In this document: one piece after another, positions 42,392 to 54,235 of the stretch
How positions within the stretch are numbered: position 1 is the stretch's first letter
Layout of the letters: each line of letters begins with the position of its first letter
Assembly (NCBI RefSeq): GCF_024679095.1
Contig: NC_066535.1
Coordinates: forward strand, 7,447,121-7,511,120
DNA from: Eriocheir sinensis
Taxonomy: Eukaryota; Arthropoda; Malacostraca; Decapoda; Varunidae
Direction: 5' to 3'
Length of the DNA: 64,000 nt
The notes under the pieces: generated by a model
Seen by the model: only the letters and a program-made list of their open reading frames with translations
What the model was told of the DNA's origin: nothing
The model's database searches: none
Made by a program: the position numbers and the translations under genes

Positions 42392-45185
42392 TTGTGTGTG
42401 TGTGTTTGTGTTCATGTGTTTCTTAATATTGCCTTATGGAATGTATATTGCACACACAAAACAATTCCTTGGCTGCAGTTGTGCATGTCCTATTAAACTT
42501 ATTTCACGTTGCTACACAAGGGAAATAAACTGCATTAATTGGGTGTATGGAGCGTCTGTGGTGACTTGACGAGAGAGGCATTCAGGAGCATGTCAAGGAG
42601 CACCCTACCTACCTCCACGTGGTACAATAACAGATATATCGGTAGCTTGATTTTCTCAGTCTTCTTTGGCACAACTTATTAAAGGCTTGAAATATTATTG
42701 GGGCAGTGATTAGCGGACTTTTTTCTGATTTATTTTTGCCCTTGAGCTGCTTCCTTTAATGAAAAAAAATGTCCACGACCTGACGATTTATGAAGACTAT
42801 ACGAGACCATGCAATCGACCTAACACATGACGGCTCAGGAGAACCCCCATCAATCTATCCTCCCCATTTAGGGTAGGCGGTGGCTGAGCGGTAGCGTGCT
42901 GGGCCCACACTCACCACGTGATGGACGACGCGAGTTCGAATCCCCACGCTACCACCTCGGATTTTTCAGTCACCGCCGAGTGGCTTAAAACTACCCACAT
43001 GCTGTCCTGAAGACCACCCATCAACCCGGACTCTAGAGGAAACCGTCCAAGTGAATCAAGAAGGAGTTCCGGGGGGCAGCATGAGCCAATAGAAGATGGC
43101 GTCACTATAAACACTTGCCTGCGCCATGACGGGCTGGGGCCGAATACCATCCAGGCCCCTCAAGCAAGCCTACCGGCGCTATAGGCATAGACGTAAAAAA
43201 AAAATCGCACCCTCCACAGCCTGTCGTCCAGAACTGTTCCTATACCACTGGGGCAGAAGGAACCTTGTGTCCTTCAATGCCTCAAAAACTCAATTTCTCC
43301 ACCTATCAACTCGACACAATCTTCCAAACACCTATCCCCTATTCTTCGACAACACTCAGCTGTCACCTTCTTCAACACTAAACATCCTCGGTCTATCCTT
43401 AACTCAAAATCTCAACTGGAAACTTCATATCTCCTCTCTTTCTAAATCAGCTTCCTCGAGGTTGGACGTTCTGTATCGTCTCCGCCAGTTCTTCTCCTCC
43501 GCGCAGTTGCTATCCATATACAGGGGCCTTGTCCGCCCTCGTATGGAGTATGCATCTCACGTGTGGGGGGGCTCCACTCACAAAGCTCTTCTGGATAGAG
43601 TGGAGTCTAAGGCTCTTCGTCTCATCAGCTCTCCTCCTCCTACTGATAGCCTTCTATCTCTTAAATTCCACCGCGATGTTGCCTCTCTTTCTATCTTCTA
43701 TCGATATTTCCACGCTGACTGCTCTTCTGAACTTGCTAACTGCATGCCTCCCCCACTCCCGCGGCCCCGCTGCACACGACTTTCTACTTATCCCTACACT
43801 GTTCAAACCCCTTATGCAAGAGTTAACCAGCATCTTCACTCTTTCATCCCTCACGCTGGTAAACTCTGGAACAATCTTCCTTCATCTGTATTTCCTCCTG
43901 CCTACGACTTGAACTCTTTCAAGAGAAGGGTATCAGGACACCTCTCCTCCCGAAATTGATCTTTCTTTTGGCCACCTCTTTTAATTCTTTTTTGGGAGCA
44001 GCGAGTAGCGGGCTTTTTTTTTATTATTGTTTTCTTTTTTATGCCCTTGAGCTTCCTCCTTTGTTGTAAAAAAAAAAAGGCAATTACGTGACCTTCATGG
44101 CTCTGATAAACGAGCTATATTTGAAATGTTTAAAAATGATAGCTTTCAGCCCCCAAGAAAAACAAAGTCGCTATTACGTCTTACTAACAGAACATAAGCA
44201 AACCATAGTACGCCTTATGACCCCTCACCAATCTCTTTGTCTTGCCATGAAACAGAGACGACATATATACACGAACCGCAGCTTCCAGCCTTCAAGGACG
44301 CTAAAGTCACTATTATACCATCCATTTGGGTAGGCGGTGGCGTAGGTGGTAGCATACTGGGCTCACATTCACCGCGTGATGGACGACGCGGGTTCGAATC
44401 CCCACGCTACCACTCGGATTTTTCAGTCACCGCCGAGTGGCTTAAAACTACCCACATGCTGTCCTGAAGACCACCTATCAACCCGGACTCTAGAGGAAGC
44501 CGTCCAAGCGAATCAAGAACGAGTTCCGGGGGGCAGCATGAGCCAATGCAAGATGGCGCCACTATAAACACTCGCCTGCGCCAGAACGGGCTGGGCCGAC
44601 CATCTGGCCCCACCTGGAAGAAGCCTTGGGCCGACCATCAGGCCCCACCAGGAAGATGCCTACCGGCGCAACAGGCAACGACGTAAAAAAAAAAATAAAT
44701 AAATAAATAAATTGAACAGGTGCAAACCACAATACAAACTGTTCTCTTTAGCTCACTAGATCACAAAAGTTTGTCTTGTCTTCAAGGACGTTAGAGTCAC
44801 TAATATACCAAGCCAGAAGAACAGTTACAAACCATATACGAACCGCTTTCATTAACCCACAGATCACCAAAGCCAGTGTGTTTTGTCTTGCCCATGGAAA
44901 AGAGACAACGTATATACACGAACCGCAGCTTTCACCCTTCAAAGACACTAAAGGCACTATCATACCAAGCCAACAGAAGAGATGAGAACCTTAATACAAA
45001 CCATTGTCCACCAGATCACCAAAGCCAGTGTGTCTTGCCTTGCTAATGGCACAGAGACAACACAGATAAACAAACTGCAACTTACAGCCCTTCAAAACAA
45101 AGTCACTATTTAATGTACCAAGCCAACAGGGGAGGTGCACGCCACTTACCAGGCCCAAGACAAAGTTCACGCCGCTTCTCAACAT
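41274..45185 (-). CDS. Secreted Pro/Ala/Ser-rich orphan protein, two exons
   Basis: Exon 1 is 45150-45185 (ATG and 12 codons, MLRSGVNFVLGL) with consensus donor GTAAGT. Exon 2 is 42230 down to 41274, after acceptor GACGGTGCAG. Both junctions are phase 0, giving 330 residues. The splice builds a signal peptide with core VLGLAWLWCLLA and a likely cleavage near EVSG-KAQ. The mature chain has no Cys or Trp. It is rich in Pro, Ala, Ser and Gly through its middle, and has one N-S-S sequon. The C-terminal 60 residues are more ordered, with HYIIIMPDHKTKSIIPG and VRDVTVYLATGV. The composition suggests an extracellular matrix or cuticle-type protein, but no domain was recognised. Exon 2 has no in-frame ATG near its 5' end, which supports the upstream start. 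A TATA/initiator promoter precedes it and an AATAAA follows. Confidence 0.75.
42318..42410 (+). repeat. TTTG then GT tract
   Basis: (GTTT)n followed by (GT)n, in the intron of the secreted-protein gene. Confidence 0.9.
42699..42771 (+). mobile_element. Jockey-like LINE 3' UTR fragment
   Basis: Carries GATTAGCGGACTTTTTTC, GCCCTTGAGCTGCTTCCTTT and an A-run, the same 3' end as the copies at 30.2 and 44.0 kb. It lies in the intron of the secreted-protein gene, just upstream of a SINE. Confidence 0.6.
42871..43206 (+). mobile_element. tRNA-derived SINE, family 1
   Basis: It starts GGGTAGGCGGTGGCTGAGCG with a B box GAGTTCGAATCCC about 50 bp on, then the shared body with CTGTCCTGAAGACCACC and GGGGGGCAGCATGAGCCAAT, ending in A10. 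The head folds like a tRNA only loosely, so it is not scored as a tRNA gene. LINE sequence starts directly after its A-tail. Confidence 0.8.
43207..44078 (+). mobile_element. Jockey-like LINE 3' part with one open frame
   Basis: This is the best-kept copy. The frame from about 43235 to the TGA at 43959 reads [78 protein letters not shown] and LWNNLPSSVFPPAYDL. These are RT C-terminal sequences after the catalytic motif, which is truncated away. The 3' UTR ends in poly(A) near 44078. A SINE tail abuts its 5' end. Confidence 0.85.
44090..45140 (+). repeat. Tandem array of about 170-bp units, split by a SINE
   Basis: Units share ACGAACCGCAGCTTTCA-CC, TTCAA-GAC-CTAAAG-CACT, ATACCAAGCCAACAG and CAGAGACAACATATATAC. 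Copies start near 44090, 44270, 44760, 44920 and 45060. Confidence 0.65.
44328..44712 (+). mobile_element. tRNA-derived SINE, family 1
   Basis: Same head, B box (GGGTTCGAATCCCC) and body as 42871-43206. It has an internal duplication of about 34 bp (GGGCCGACCATC-GGCCCCACC) near the 3' end and an A-rich tail with AAAT repeats. It interrupts a tandem array of about 170-bp units. Confidence 0.8.
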
Positions 45186-45243
45186 CCTGACACCACAAGG
45201 AGACCTGATTAGTGTTTGGTTTCTCGAGCTGAAGTGGCAGGGA

Positions 45244-45275
45244 ACTGAGGCTGCCCGCTTCTTTTCTCCTTTATA
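45244..45275 (-). promoter_or_regulatory. Core promoter (TATA box and arthropod initiator) of the secreted-protein gene
   Basis: On the minus strand, TATAAAGG lies at 45275-45268 and TCAGT at 45248-45244. The initiator A (45246) is 29 bp from the first T of the TATA box, the canonical spacing. This predicts a 61-nt 5' leader before ATG 45185. Confidence 0.7.
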
Positions 45276-45554
45276 AGCGTTCCTATCGCCATAGGCAGGA
45301 CGATGAGGGGGCGTGTCCAGGGAAGCGCTGCCCACATGGGCAGTATCTACCCGATTGAAAGTTTCTTGGGGAAAGTGTATTTCCTTATAGATTATGAATG
45401 TGGCTGTTACATAATGATTGTTTTCTTATGTCATTGCGTGTCCATGTGGGGGAAGATGTGTCACCAGCTGGACTGCGTCTTGTTAGCACAGCTGTTCTTG
45501 TGTTATTTTTGTTTTTTGTTGTTTTTATGATTATTATTGTTAGCAACAGCAGTA

Positions 45555-45950
<396 letters not shown>

Positions 45951-46259
45951 CCAAGCCCCGCCAAGGCAGAGGCAGCGGCGTGTAACCGAAAATGGTGGCG
46001 TGGAGACACTTAAACTTTTTTGTGTGGCGTTCATTTTTTACCCTCATTTATGGCTCGTTGAAAAGTAACTCCCTTTAACTCCCTCTAATTCCCTCTCCTT
46101 TACCTATTAACTTTTATTACCCGGCAGATTGTATCGTTATGGGCCCTTAACCTTTATATCTTTATGACAGAAATCGCTATTGTTTGTGACAGCCACAGTC
46201 GCCCGCGGTCAAAGTCTCGTTAACTGGCGGAGATCATCATAGCTTTGTGGCGCGTGGAA

Positions 46260-46960
46260 TGATGTGTGAAGGAGGCGGGGGGAGGGGGGGGAGGAGGAAG
46301 TAGGGGGAACGGTTTGTGGATGAAGAGTGGAGTGGGGGCTGGCTAGGTGACGTGGTAGGTGGAGAGTACTGTAGGGTAGAATGGTAGTAGAAGGTTGGGA
46401 TGGTGGTAGGAAGTGACATTGAATGATGGTAGAGTATGGAAGGTAGAGTGATGTATGAATGAAAAGTGGAGTGGTAGTTGGCTAGATGGAGTGGTAGGTG
46501 AAGGGTAGAATATTGGTAGGAGATGGATGTTATAATGGTGGTGGGAAGTCACTGATGGAATGGTGGTAGAGGATTGAGGGTGGAAGGGTGGTAGGGTTGA
46601 AATAGTAGTAGGAGGAGGTATGGAGGGTGGAAAGGTGTGGTGCTGGCGTGTGGAGTGATAGATGTTAAGGAGCAGAGGATTGGACTGGCAAGACTGAGTG
46701 GGTGAGCTCAGAGGGCAGTGGGTGGCTGGATGGCTCAGTCGGACGAGGATGATTGTGTTTAGATGAATGTGTGTGTGTGTGGGGGGGGGGGGGGGTTCAG
46801 GCGAGAGGAGGTGGTAGGGAGATAAGTGAAGGGAAGGGAAATGGGTGTTGAGGGTAGGGGAAGAAGAGGAGGTAGGGAGATGAGGGGTGCTAAATAGAGG
46901 TTGTAGTTTTAGTGGCACGGCGGGTAATTCTGATAGTAGCCAAACGGATGGGGAAGGAAG
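46260..46960 (+). repeat. GGT/GTAG-rich diverged array
   Basis: AGAGTGGAGTGG--G-TGGCTAG and GAATGGTGGTAG-A-GT units of about 75-150 bp; G-run at 46781-46794. Confidence 0.5.
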
Positions 46961-47058
46961 GGAGTGATGGGGATGAGAGAGAAGACAGACAGGTTCCTGC
47001 GACAGTGAAAGTTGTAATTGTTTAGTCCCCTTCACTGGCATCTATTTCGGGCCTCCTA

Positions 47059-47560
47059 TAGTGTTGAAAAAGACGAACTAGATTAACCTATTGATAACCT
47101 AACAAAGCAAATTATCGTCCATCACACAGAAATAGTTGATAAAATCTTATCTCATGCTTGCTTTTCATTGGGGTGAGTTGCAGTACGGAAAGACAAACTT
47201 GATTAACCTCTTGATAACCAAACAAAGGAATTATGTGTCCGTCAAATACAGAGTTGTCAGAATTGAATGTCTTGCTCTCTTTTAATTGCGTTGAGTTGAA
47301 GTACGAAAACAAACTAGATTAACCTCTGTTCAGCCTAACAAACCATTTAACCGTCCAATCAAATATAGTCACCGGAATCGAATGTCTTGTTAACTTTTCA
47401 TTGGGGGGAGTTTTACGGGAATATTGCTCCTATTTCGGGTCTAGTCCTGTGAAAGTAAGGGGACATAAATTAGATAAACCTTTCTTTAACTTAAGAAATA
47501 ATTAACCTTATGAATCAATACAGAAAGTTGCCAGGGTAGAATGTCTTACCTGCCATTTCC
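47059..47560 (+). repeat. Four diverged units of about 115-120 bp
   Basis: ACAAACTAGATTAACCTCTT, CCGTC-ATCA-ATA-AG and GAATGTCTTG--CTTTTCATTGG recur in order. Confidence 0.6.
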
Positions 47561-47734
47561 TTTTTTTATATATACTTTGAGGAAAACGTGATGTAAATAC
47601 GCATGAGGTAGGTCATTGTCTTATCTCCAAAACCATCATCTTAACGAGACCTGAAACCATCCCATCCAGTAGAGATGTTTTTTTGTTGTTGTTGTTGTTG
47701 TTTTTTACTGATTTCCTTCAAAGGGTTTTTTACG

Positions 47735-48155
47735 GTAATATCGGCGCCATATGACCACTGTAGACGATACCTTTAATCAATCAATTCAGAACTAATGCCA
47801 ATGCAGGTTATGTATTGCTTCTTAACCCCTAACCTAACCTTCCTCACCTGCAATCCTTTTCTCTCTTTTCCAGAATATCTGCGCCATATAACATCTGTAG
47901 ACGATACCTTTGATCAGCAAATCTAAAATAATGCCAATGCAGGTTATGTATTGCTCCTTAACCCCTAACCTAACCTCCCTCACCTGCAATCCTTTTCTCT
48001 CTTTTCCAGAATATCTGCGCCATATAACATCTGAACACGATACCTTTGATCAGCAAATCTAAAATAATGCCAATGCAGGTTATGTATTGCTCCTTAACCC
48101 TTAACCTAACCTCCCTCACTCACACCCTATTTCTATCTCTCACTCTCTTCGGCAG
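47735..48155 (+). repeat. 136-bp tandem units carrying acceptor-like ends
   Basis: Three units share GCGCCATATAACATCTGTAG, ATGCCAATGCAGGTTATGTA and TTTTCTCTCTTTTCCAG. The Y-tract plus CAG ends fall at 47873, 48009 and 48155. CCTAACC in each unit is short and not a telomere array. Confidence 0.8.
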
Positions 48156-48204
48156 GTCCGTGAGAAGAAGAAAGTCACCTGCACTAACGAGGAAGTACTT
48201 AGAG
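48156..48204 (+). CDS. Candidate 49-bp internal exon
   Basis: It is preceded by a pyrimidine tract and GGCAG and followed by the strong donor GTATGT. Two frames are open: VREKKKVTCTNEEVLR (phase 0 in, 1 out) and, in phase 2, SVRRRKSPALTRKYLE. The parent gene is unknown. The first frame could splice in phase to the acidic exon near 58.82 kb, but nothing proves the link. Confidence 0.25.
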
Positions 48205-48626
48205 GTATGTAAATGGCTCAGTTAAACCGTATCGATCTATCTCCTTTCCCTCCCTTCCTTCTGTCGCCCCTTTATTGCTTTGTCTTCGTTGTATTTATTC
48301 TTCATTCCTCATCCTGATCTTTCTTACATTTGGTCACCCTTTTTTCTTCCTTTCCCTCTTTCTCTCTTCCCTTTCTCTTTCGCATCCTCCGACGCCCCTC
48401 TTCTCCCTAACCCTTTGTTCATCCCAGAGTAGTAGAACTGGTGACTATACAAAAAGTGGTCGCTACAAGGAAAAATCGTTGACTCCCTGAAAGTAACTTG
48501 TTTATGGATGGTGTGACTCTCCATTTCACTCTTCGTATGTATTTTTAGCTAAATACAAAAAGAACAGATAGATAAATATATTATTGACACATCTTCTTGC
48601 CTTTCGTTCTTTTTTCTTTTGTCTGA

Positions 48627-48660
48627 GCAGCGTATAGCGGGTTTTTTTGTTGCTGTAAAA
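48627..48660 (+). mobile_element. Minimal LINE 3' end remnant
   Basis: GAGCAGCGTATAGCGGGTTT followed by a T-run and GCTGTAAAAATAATAAT matches the 3' UTR of the jockey-like family. Only about 35 bp remain. Confidence 0.4.
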
Positions 48661-48680
48661 ATAATAATGAGATGGATATG

Positions 48681-48772
48681 TGAGTTAGTAAAGTTGGGGA
48701 CATACGCTTTAGCTGCGCGTGGCCTCGGTGCTAAACTCCGTCGCATTAGCCCTTGAGCCTGTGGTGGATAGA
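48681..48772 (+). repeat. Dispersed repeat C, copy 2
   Basis: AAAGTTGGGGACATACGCTT, TAGCTGCGCGTGGCCTCGG and CTCCGTCGCATTAGCCC match copy 1. It directly follows a LINE 3' remnant. Confidence 0.5.
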
Positions 48773-48814
48773 TATGTATTTATGTGACTAATAGAGGTAA
48801 GTAGCGCCCATTCC

Positions 48815-49625
48815 TTTCCGCCTTGAATTGTCTTCTCCGAGCGTGTTGTCTGCCTTGTCATCATCAATAGCAACACAAAGCCCTGCAACAGCTCTTTTCT
48901 AACACGTCATCGTCCGCCTCAGACCATTTACAAGAAACGCCCGTTCCTTCCTTCATTCCCGCCGTGTATTAACTCCTTTCCGAGACTTTTATCAACTTTG
49001 TCATCACCAACAGCATTGCACTTCCCTTCAACAACTCCCTTCTCACTCCACTTCGGCCTTAGACCACTTAGAAGTACGCAGCTTCCGTTCCTTGTGAATT
49101 GAGTCTTTTCCGAGCCTTTAATCACCCTTGTCATCACCAATAGCAATACAAACCTCTTCAATAACTCTCTTCTCACGTCTCATCCGTCTTAGATCATTTG
49201 CATTTAAGAAGCGCCTGTGTTGAGTCTTTCCCAAGCTTGTTATCACCCTAGTCATAAACGATAGCATTTTACACTCTCTCAGCATCTCTTTTCTCACATA
49301 TTATCATCCGCCTTAGACCATTTACATTTAAGAAGCGCCTGTGTTGAGTCTTTCCCAAGCTTGTTATCACCCTAGTCATAAACGATAGCATTTTACACTC
49401 TCAGCATCTCTTTTCTCACATATTATCATCCGCCTTAGACCATTTACATTTAAGAAGCGCCTGTATTGAGTCTTCCCCAAGCTTGTTATCACCCTCGTCT
49501 TAACCAATAGCATTTTCTCTTTTGTTACACCTCATCATCCGCCTTAGACCATTTAAAGTAAGCAGCGCCTGTATTGAAACTTTTCCGATTATGTTATCAT
49601 CCTCGTCATCACCAATAGCACTCCA
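48815..49625 (+). repeat. Tandem array, about 120-130-bp units
   Basis: CCGCCTTAGACCATTTACAT, TTAAGAAGCGCCTGTGTTGA and TTGTTATCACCCT-GTCAT recur about six times; the middle units are nearly identical. Confidence 0.7.
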
Positions 49626-49829
49626 GACCACATCACAGATTTACCTCTCACCCCTCCGCACCCGCCCCTCCTCTCCTGGTAACCCTCACGCTTTTATCAT
49701 AACCTGTCATCTGGAGAAAGTTAGATCGCTCGAGAATTCAATACTAATCACCGAGAACCAAATTATAGTTTTTTTTTTTTTTCTCCCTTATATGAAACTT
49801 GTTTGATATAGTTTTTTATGGCCCTTACA

Positions 49830-50375
49830 GTCTGCCCTCGAGGAGAGAAATGGCGTCATATGTTCCGTTGTTTGTCTTAGTCATGGTTTAGTGTTATTTA
49901 GAACATTGATGAGCCTCGTGGGTGATCATTTATTGACTTGTCTTATGCATTCAGAGTAGCGTGTTTGAGTGTCAAAGAGTAATAGAAGAGATTTATATCT
50001 CGCTATTTGTCCTTGTTGGGGTTCAATGTTTTTTTTAGAAAGCAATTAGGAGTCTCGTGGGTGATCCTATATTGACTTACCTTACGCCTTCAGGGTACCA
50101 TGTTTGAGTCTACAAGGATAATAGATCAGATTTATACCCCGTTGTGTGTCTCTGTTGGGGTTCAGTTCTATTTAGAAAGTAATCATGAGTCTCATGGGTG
50201 ATCCTTCATTGAGTTGTCTTACGCCTTCAGGGTAGCGTGTTTGAGTCTCCAAGGATAATAGATAAGATTTATGTCCCGTTGTTTTTCTCTTTGTTTGGCT
50301 TCAGTTCTATTTAGAAAGTAATTATAAGTCTCGTGGGTGATCCTTTACTGACTTGTCTTACGCCTTCATTATAGC
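49830..50375 (+). repeat. Tandem array, about 120-bp units
   Basis: GAGTCTCGTGGGTGATCCTT, CTTACGCCTTCAGGGTAGCG and GGTTCAGTTCTATTTAGAAA recur four times. Confidence 0.7.
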
Positions 50376-50376
50376 G

Positions 50377-50637
50377 TGTGGAACACCACTGTTGATAGGT
50401 TTAGGGGAAGAACAGTGACCGTCTACCACAGCAGAAATAGTACGGTCGGAAAGGAAACTGGAGATAAAGGAACAGAGAGAAGGATAGAATCCGAAAGAGG
50501 GCAGTTTAGAAAGCAAAGAGTTGTGCTAGACTCTATCGAAAGCTTTCGATATGTCTAGCGCGACTGAGAAAGTTTCTCCGAAACGGCTAAGAGAGGATGA
50601 CCAAGAGTCAGTTAAGAGAGCAAGAAGATCGCCAGTA
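50377..50637 (-). mobile_element. LINE RT fragment, antisense
   Basis: It matches the stretch at 60070-60288 nearly base for base. The minus-strand frame includes SSLSRFGETFSVALDISKAF, the start of RT motif A. It is followed on + by a CATA microsatellite. Confidence 0.7.
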
Positions 50638-50820
50638 CATACGTACATACATACATACATATAGATAGACAGATAGGTATATAGATGCATACACACATTC
50701 ATACTTACATACATACATACATAAATCCATACATACGTATATACATACATACAAACATAGATACATAGATTCATAGATACACAGACTGAGAGACAGATAG
50801 ATATTTAGATAAATAGATAG
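50638..50820 (+). repeat. CATA/GATA tetranucleotide tract
   Basis: ATAC and GATA tetramers lie between a LINE fragment and the probable LTR. Confidence 0.85.
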
Positions 50821-51524
50821 TGTTATGGTACCCTCGTCTAACTCGAGCCTCGAAGCGCGCCATCAAACATCACCACTTCACCAATAACCAACTCACGCAC
50901 GAATCCTCGAAGCTCCAGCCGCACCAGCGCATTCACTCGAGGACTCGTGACTCCACATCGAAGCTTTAACCTTCATTCAATTGAATGTCACGAAACCTCA
51001 CACTTCGCGGGCCGTCTCGCCCGCCGAGGTTATAAATATACCTCCAACTGCTAACCCCGGCAGTCTCATCCGAGGTAGCTCACTCTTCCGAGGACGCAAG
51101 GACGCATCATTTGTGAGCTAACCAGGATTCACCAAGGGGTCTGACACACTTACATACACCCATCTATCCACATACTCATTCTCACGTGTATATATGTTTG
51201 TTCCTTATGTGTAATCTCTAATTTGGTTCCACAATTGTAATTCACATTTGGTTCCTCAAAGGTAATTCTCATACTTGGTTCCTCATTTATAATTGTAACT
51301 CTAACTAAGCACTTCAGTGAACCAAACCACTTTTGTCATTATAGCATTGGCTATTGTCATATGTTCTCTTCTGATGTCAAGTAATTATTTGTCTTATTAG
51401 GTTATGTTTTAATAAGTAAAATTACCGTTTACTTTCACTTAACCTTACAATTACGTTATGTCACAGTTAGCTATATTTTCAATACAAATCAACCCCTAGA
51501 CGTCGGTTAACTGTATTCATAACA
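50821..51524 (+). mobile_element. Probable solo LTR
   Basis: The segment begins TGTTATG and ends CATAACA, a perfect 7-bp inverted terminus in TG...CA form. It contains TATAAATA at 51031 and CAGT 31 bp later, a TATA plus initiator arrangement. No internal coding region or second LTR is seen, and no clear target duplication was found, partly because the flanks are GATA repeats. Confidence 0.5.
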
Positions 51525-52083
51525 ATTGATAGACAGATGAAGAGTTATAGATAGATAGAAAGATAAACAGATGGTTATGTTTATTACTAATGATCCCCAA
51601 CCGAATCCAGTCTATTCCGATTACCTTTACAGTCGTGTTTCAGAGCTTGTATACATACATATATTCATGCTGTTTACCTTTTTAACATCAAAAGGGAAAT
51701 CTAACAGAGTAAATTTAGTAATGAAATAACATAATCCTCGAGCGAAGGAGAACAAATAACGCCATAATGATTTATTGCTTTCGTTCTTCTACTTCATATT
51801 ATTTGTAGTTGTAGTTGTAGTTCAGTGGAATGCATCAGCCGTGGCAGGAAGAGCAAGATAAGGAATATGCTACATACTAATACTTTCCTTTCTGATTCAG
51901 TGAAGTAGTAAAGACAATAAACAAGGTATACACATAAGGTGACGCGCTTCGGTGTCTTCCAAATGAGTGAACACACAAAAAAACCTCCCCGCCCGCCCTG
52001 CCTATTGTTGGATGGAAGACGATCCTTAGGCCTCGACTCTCCTCGTCCTCTCTCACCTCCTGCGCATCTGTTGTTCCGTTAGT

Positions 52084-52193
<110 letters not shown>

Positions 52194-53199
52194 CGTTATT
52201 TTCATTATTTCGTCACAGATTTTCGGTAACACCAATTTTTTAGTGAAATATTTGATTTTTTTTCTTCTTTCATGGACAACATCGATCCGTAGACTACTGT
52301 TCCTCCATAATGACATTGACCTTTTCCAGGCTTTTTCATCCTCTCCTAATAATGTGAGGCTAAGTTATGCGCTCGTCCCGCCAAACTGCGTCCCGGCGCG
52401 GCGCGGCCAGGTTGTGTCTGTCCTGCTGTGTGGAAGGCGAGCCTGTGTGGCTTGTTTGTGCCTTTGAACAAGCTATCTCAGAAGATCGGATGTTTATGTT
52501 TATTCCTTTATGGAATCTTATACTGCACGCCATATTTTAGAGAAATCCTTCTATATGCTTATTAATAGGTTCGCCTTAAGCCCCAAACCAGCGAGATGGA
52601 ATCTCACATCTTGTGAAAACTTTTGTTCTTTATTAAATAGGAACAATGCGATCTGTTTGACTAACATGGAGTATTCACTTTCATCACAAGCCACAAAGGC
52701 CTTTCTATTTCTTGACCCGGAGAGTAATACAATACTTTGATTACACTTTTTTTTTTATCACTGGAAGACTATTTCTTAAATCAGAATTAAGCCTTTGGCC
52801 GGCAGGGATGCTCCTCGCTACCAGGCAGAATGTTCTGGGGAGTTTTTATGTGCATGGCCATTGCTGCCTCACACGGCCGGCCGCGGCTTTTCGCTTCTGG
52901 ATCTGTGAAGGAGCTGCGTCATGAACCTCCCTGTCCGTGCACACCTGGGGAGGCTGTGTAAGGACACCGGGCCTTGATCATTGTTCAGTAACAGGTCATA
53001 ATTTTCTAGCTTTTTCCGAGTGAATTTCTCTTTTTATCCAGTCCAGCGGCCCAGCGTTGAAAACTAACGAAGAGAGGAGTGTGAAGTTGGGACATAACAC
53101 CGATATTGCATTGCTTGATCAGAGAGGGCAGGAGGAGTGAAGATGTTCCGATACTCCTCGTAAATCGCCTTGCGACGGCATGGACCACACACACGGCAG

Positions 53200-53470
53200 C
53201 GGCGTTACCTGTCAAAGACCAGCGAGGGGTGAGGTCAGGGAGTGTGATTACCTGACAAAGACCAGCGAGGGGTGAGGTCAGGGAGTGTGATTACCTGACA
53301 AAGACCAGCGAGGGGTGAGGTCAGGGAGTGTGATTACCTGACAAAGGCCAGCGAGGGGTGAGGTCAGGGAGTGTGTTACCTGGCAGAGACCGGCGAGGGA
53401 AGGTTAAGGCGCGCGTACATTGGGAAAGTAAAAAATGTGTACCTGGCAAAGACCGGTGAAGGGAGAGTTC
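53200..53470 (+). repeat. 43-bp minisatellite, about 5 units
   Basis: TACCTGACAAAGACCAGCGA GGGGTGAGGTCAGGGAGTGT recur with few changes. 53480-54230 shows nothing recognised. Confidence 0.85.
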
Positions 53471-54235
53471 ATCATCATCACCATCAGTTATTATTAATCT
53501 ACTACAAGACAAAGGCCTTCGGAACGTTTACCACCGCTGTGTAAATTTAACAAACTCATCCATTTCCAGCAATGTGTCTTAATTTCATCTTTCCACCTTG
53601 TTCTTTATCGGTCCTAATTTTGCTGCTATTCTTACTTGGAGTGTTCACCTGTTATAAGATCTATCCGTGACATAACCTGTCAAAATTGATTTCTTACTCC
53701 TAATCGTTAAATCAGCATCCTCAACCTTTGCCTGTTCCTTACTTCAAGATGCTCGCTTCTTCAATCCATATGACATTCAGCTTTTTCCTCTCCATGTATT
53801 TCCGCCCTTCAGCGCACGGTTAGCGAGTATTTATTTAGGGAGTGCAGGTTAAGGGGCGTCGAGGGAGCAGAAGCTGGGCGTGTAAACTTCCGTAGCAAGA
53901 ATTTTTTTTTTTTTTATAGGATTTAATTATACTCTGAGACACGTTGAAACAGCGTGAAGTGGCTGTGTTTCTCGCATCAATGAACACTCTCCCTGTTCTT
54001 GGCTCCAAATGTCTCCTTAATGAGCGGCTTATCGCACCGAGAGCTCAGTGTCCTCCCACTTATCGGCCGTTTGGGCGTGTTTATGTGCCGGTCTCTGTAC
54101 GGGCGGGTGAAGGCGAGTAAGCTTAGAGAAGGGGGGTGAAGCGGGGTGAGAGAATTTTCGGACTTGCACGTTTATAAACCTAAATAAACACGACGTTACG
54201 AGGGATTTAGGTGGGGGTACGGGTGGCGCTGGCAA

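Noticed and set aside
42871..42950. tRNA gene
   Set aside because: A and B boxes are present but the acceptor arms do not pair and the sequence continues into a repeated body; it is a SINE head. The heads at 44328, 34240 and 10681 are the same case.
47820..48115. Telomere-like CCTAA repeats
   Set aside because: Only two tandem CCTAA-like units per 136-bp repeat; not a telomeric array.
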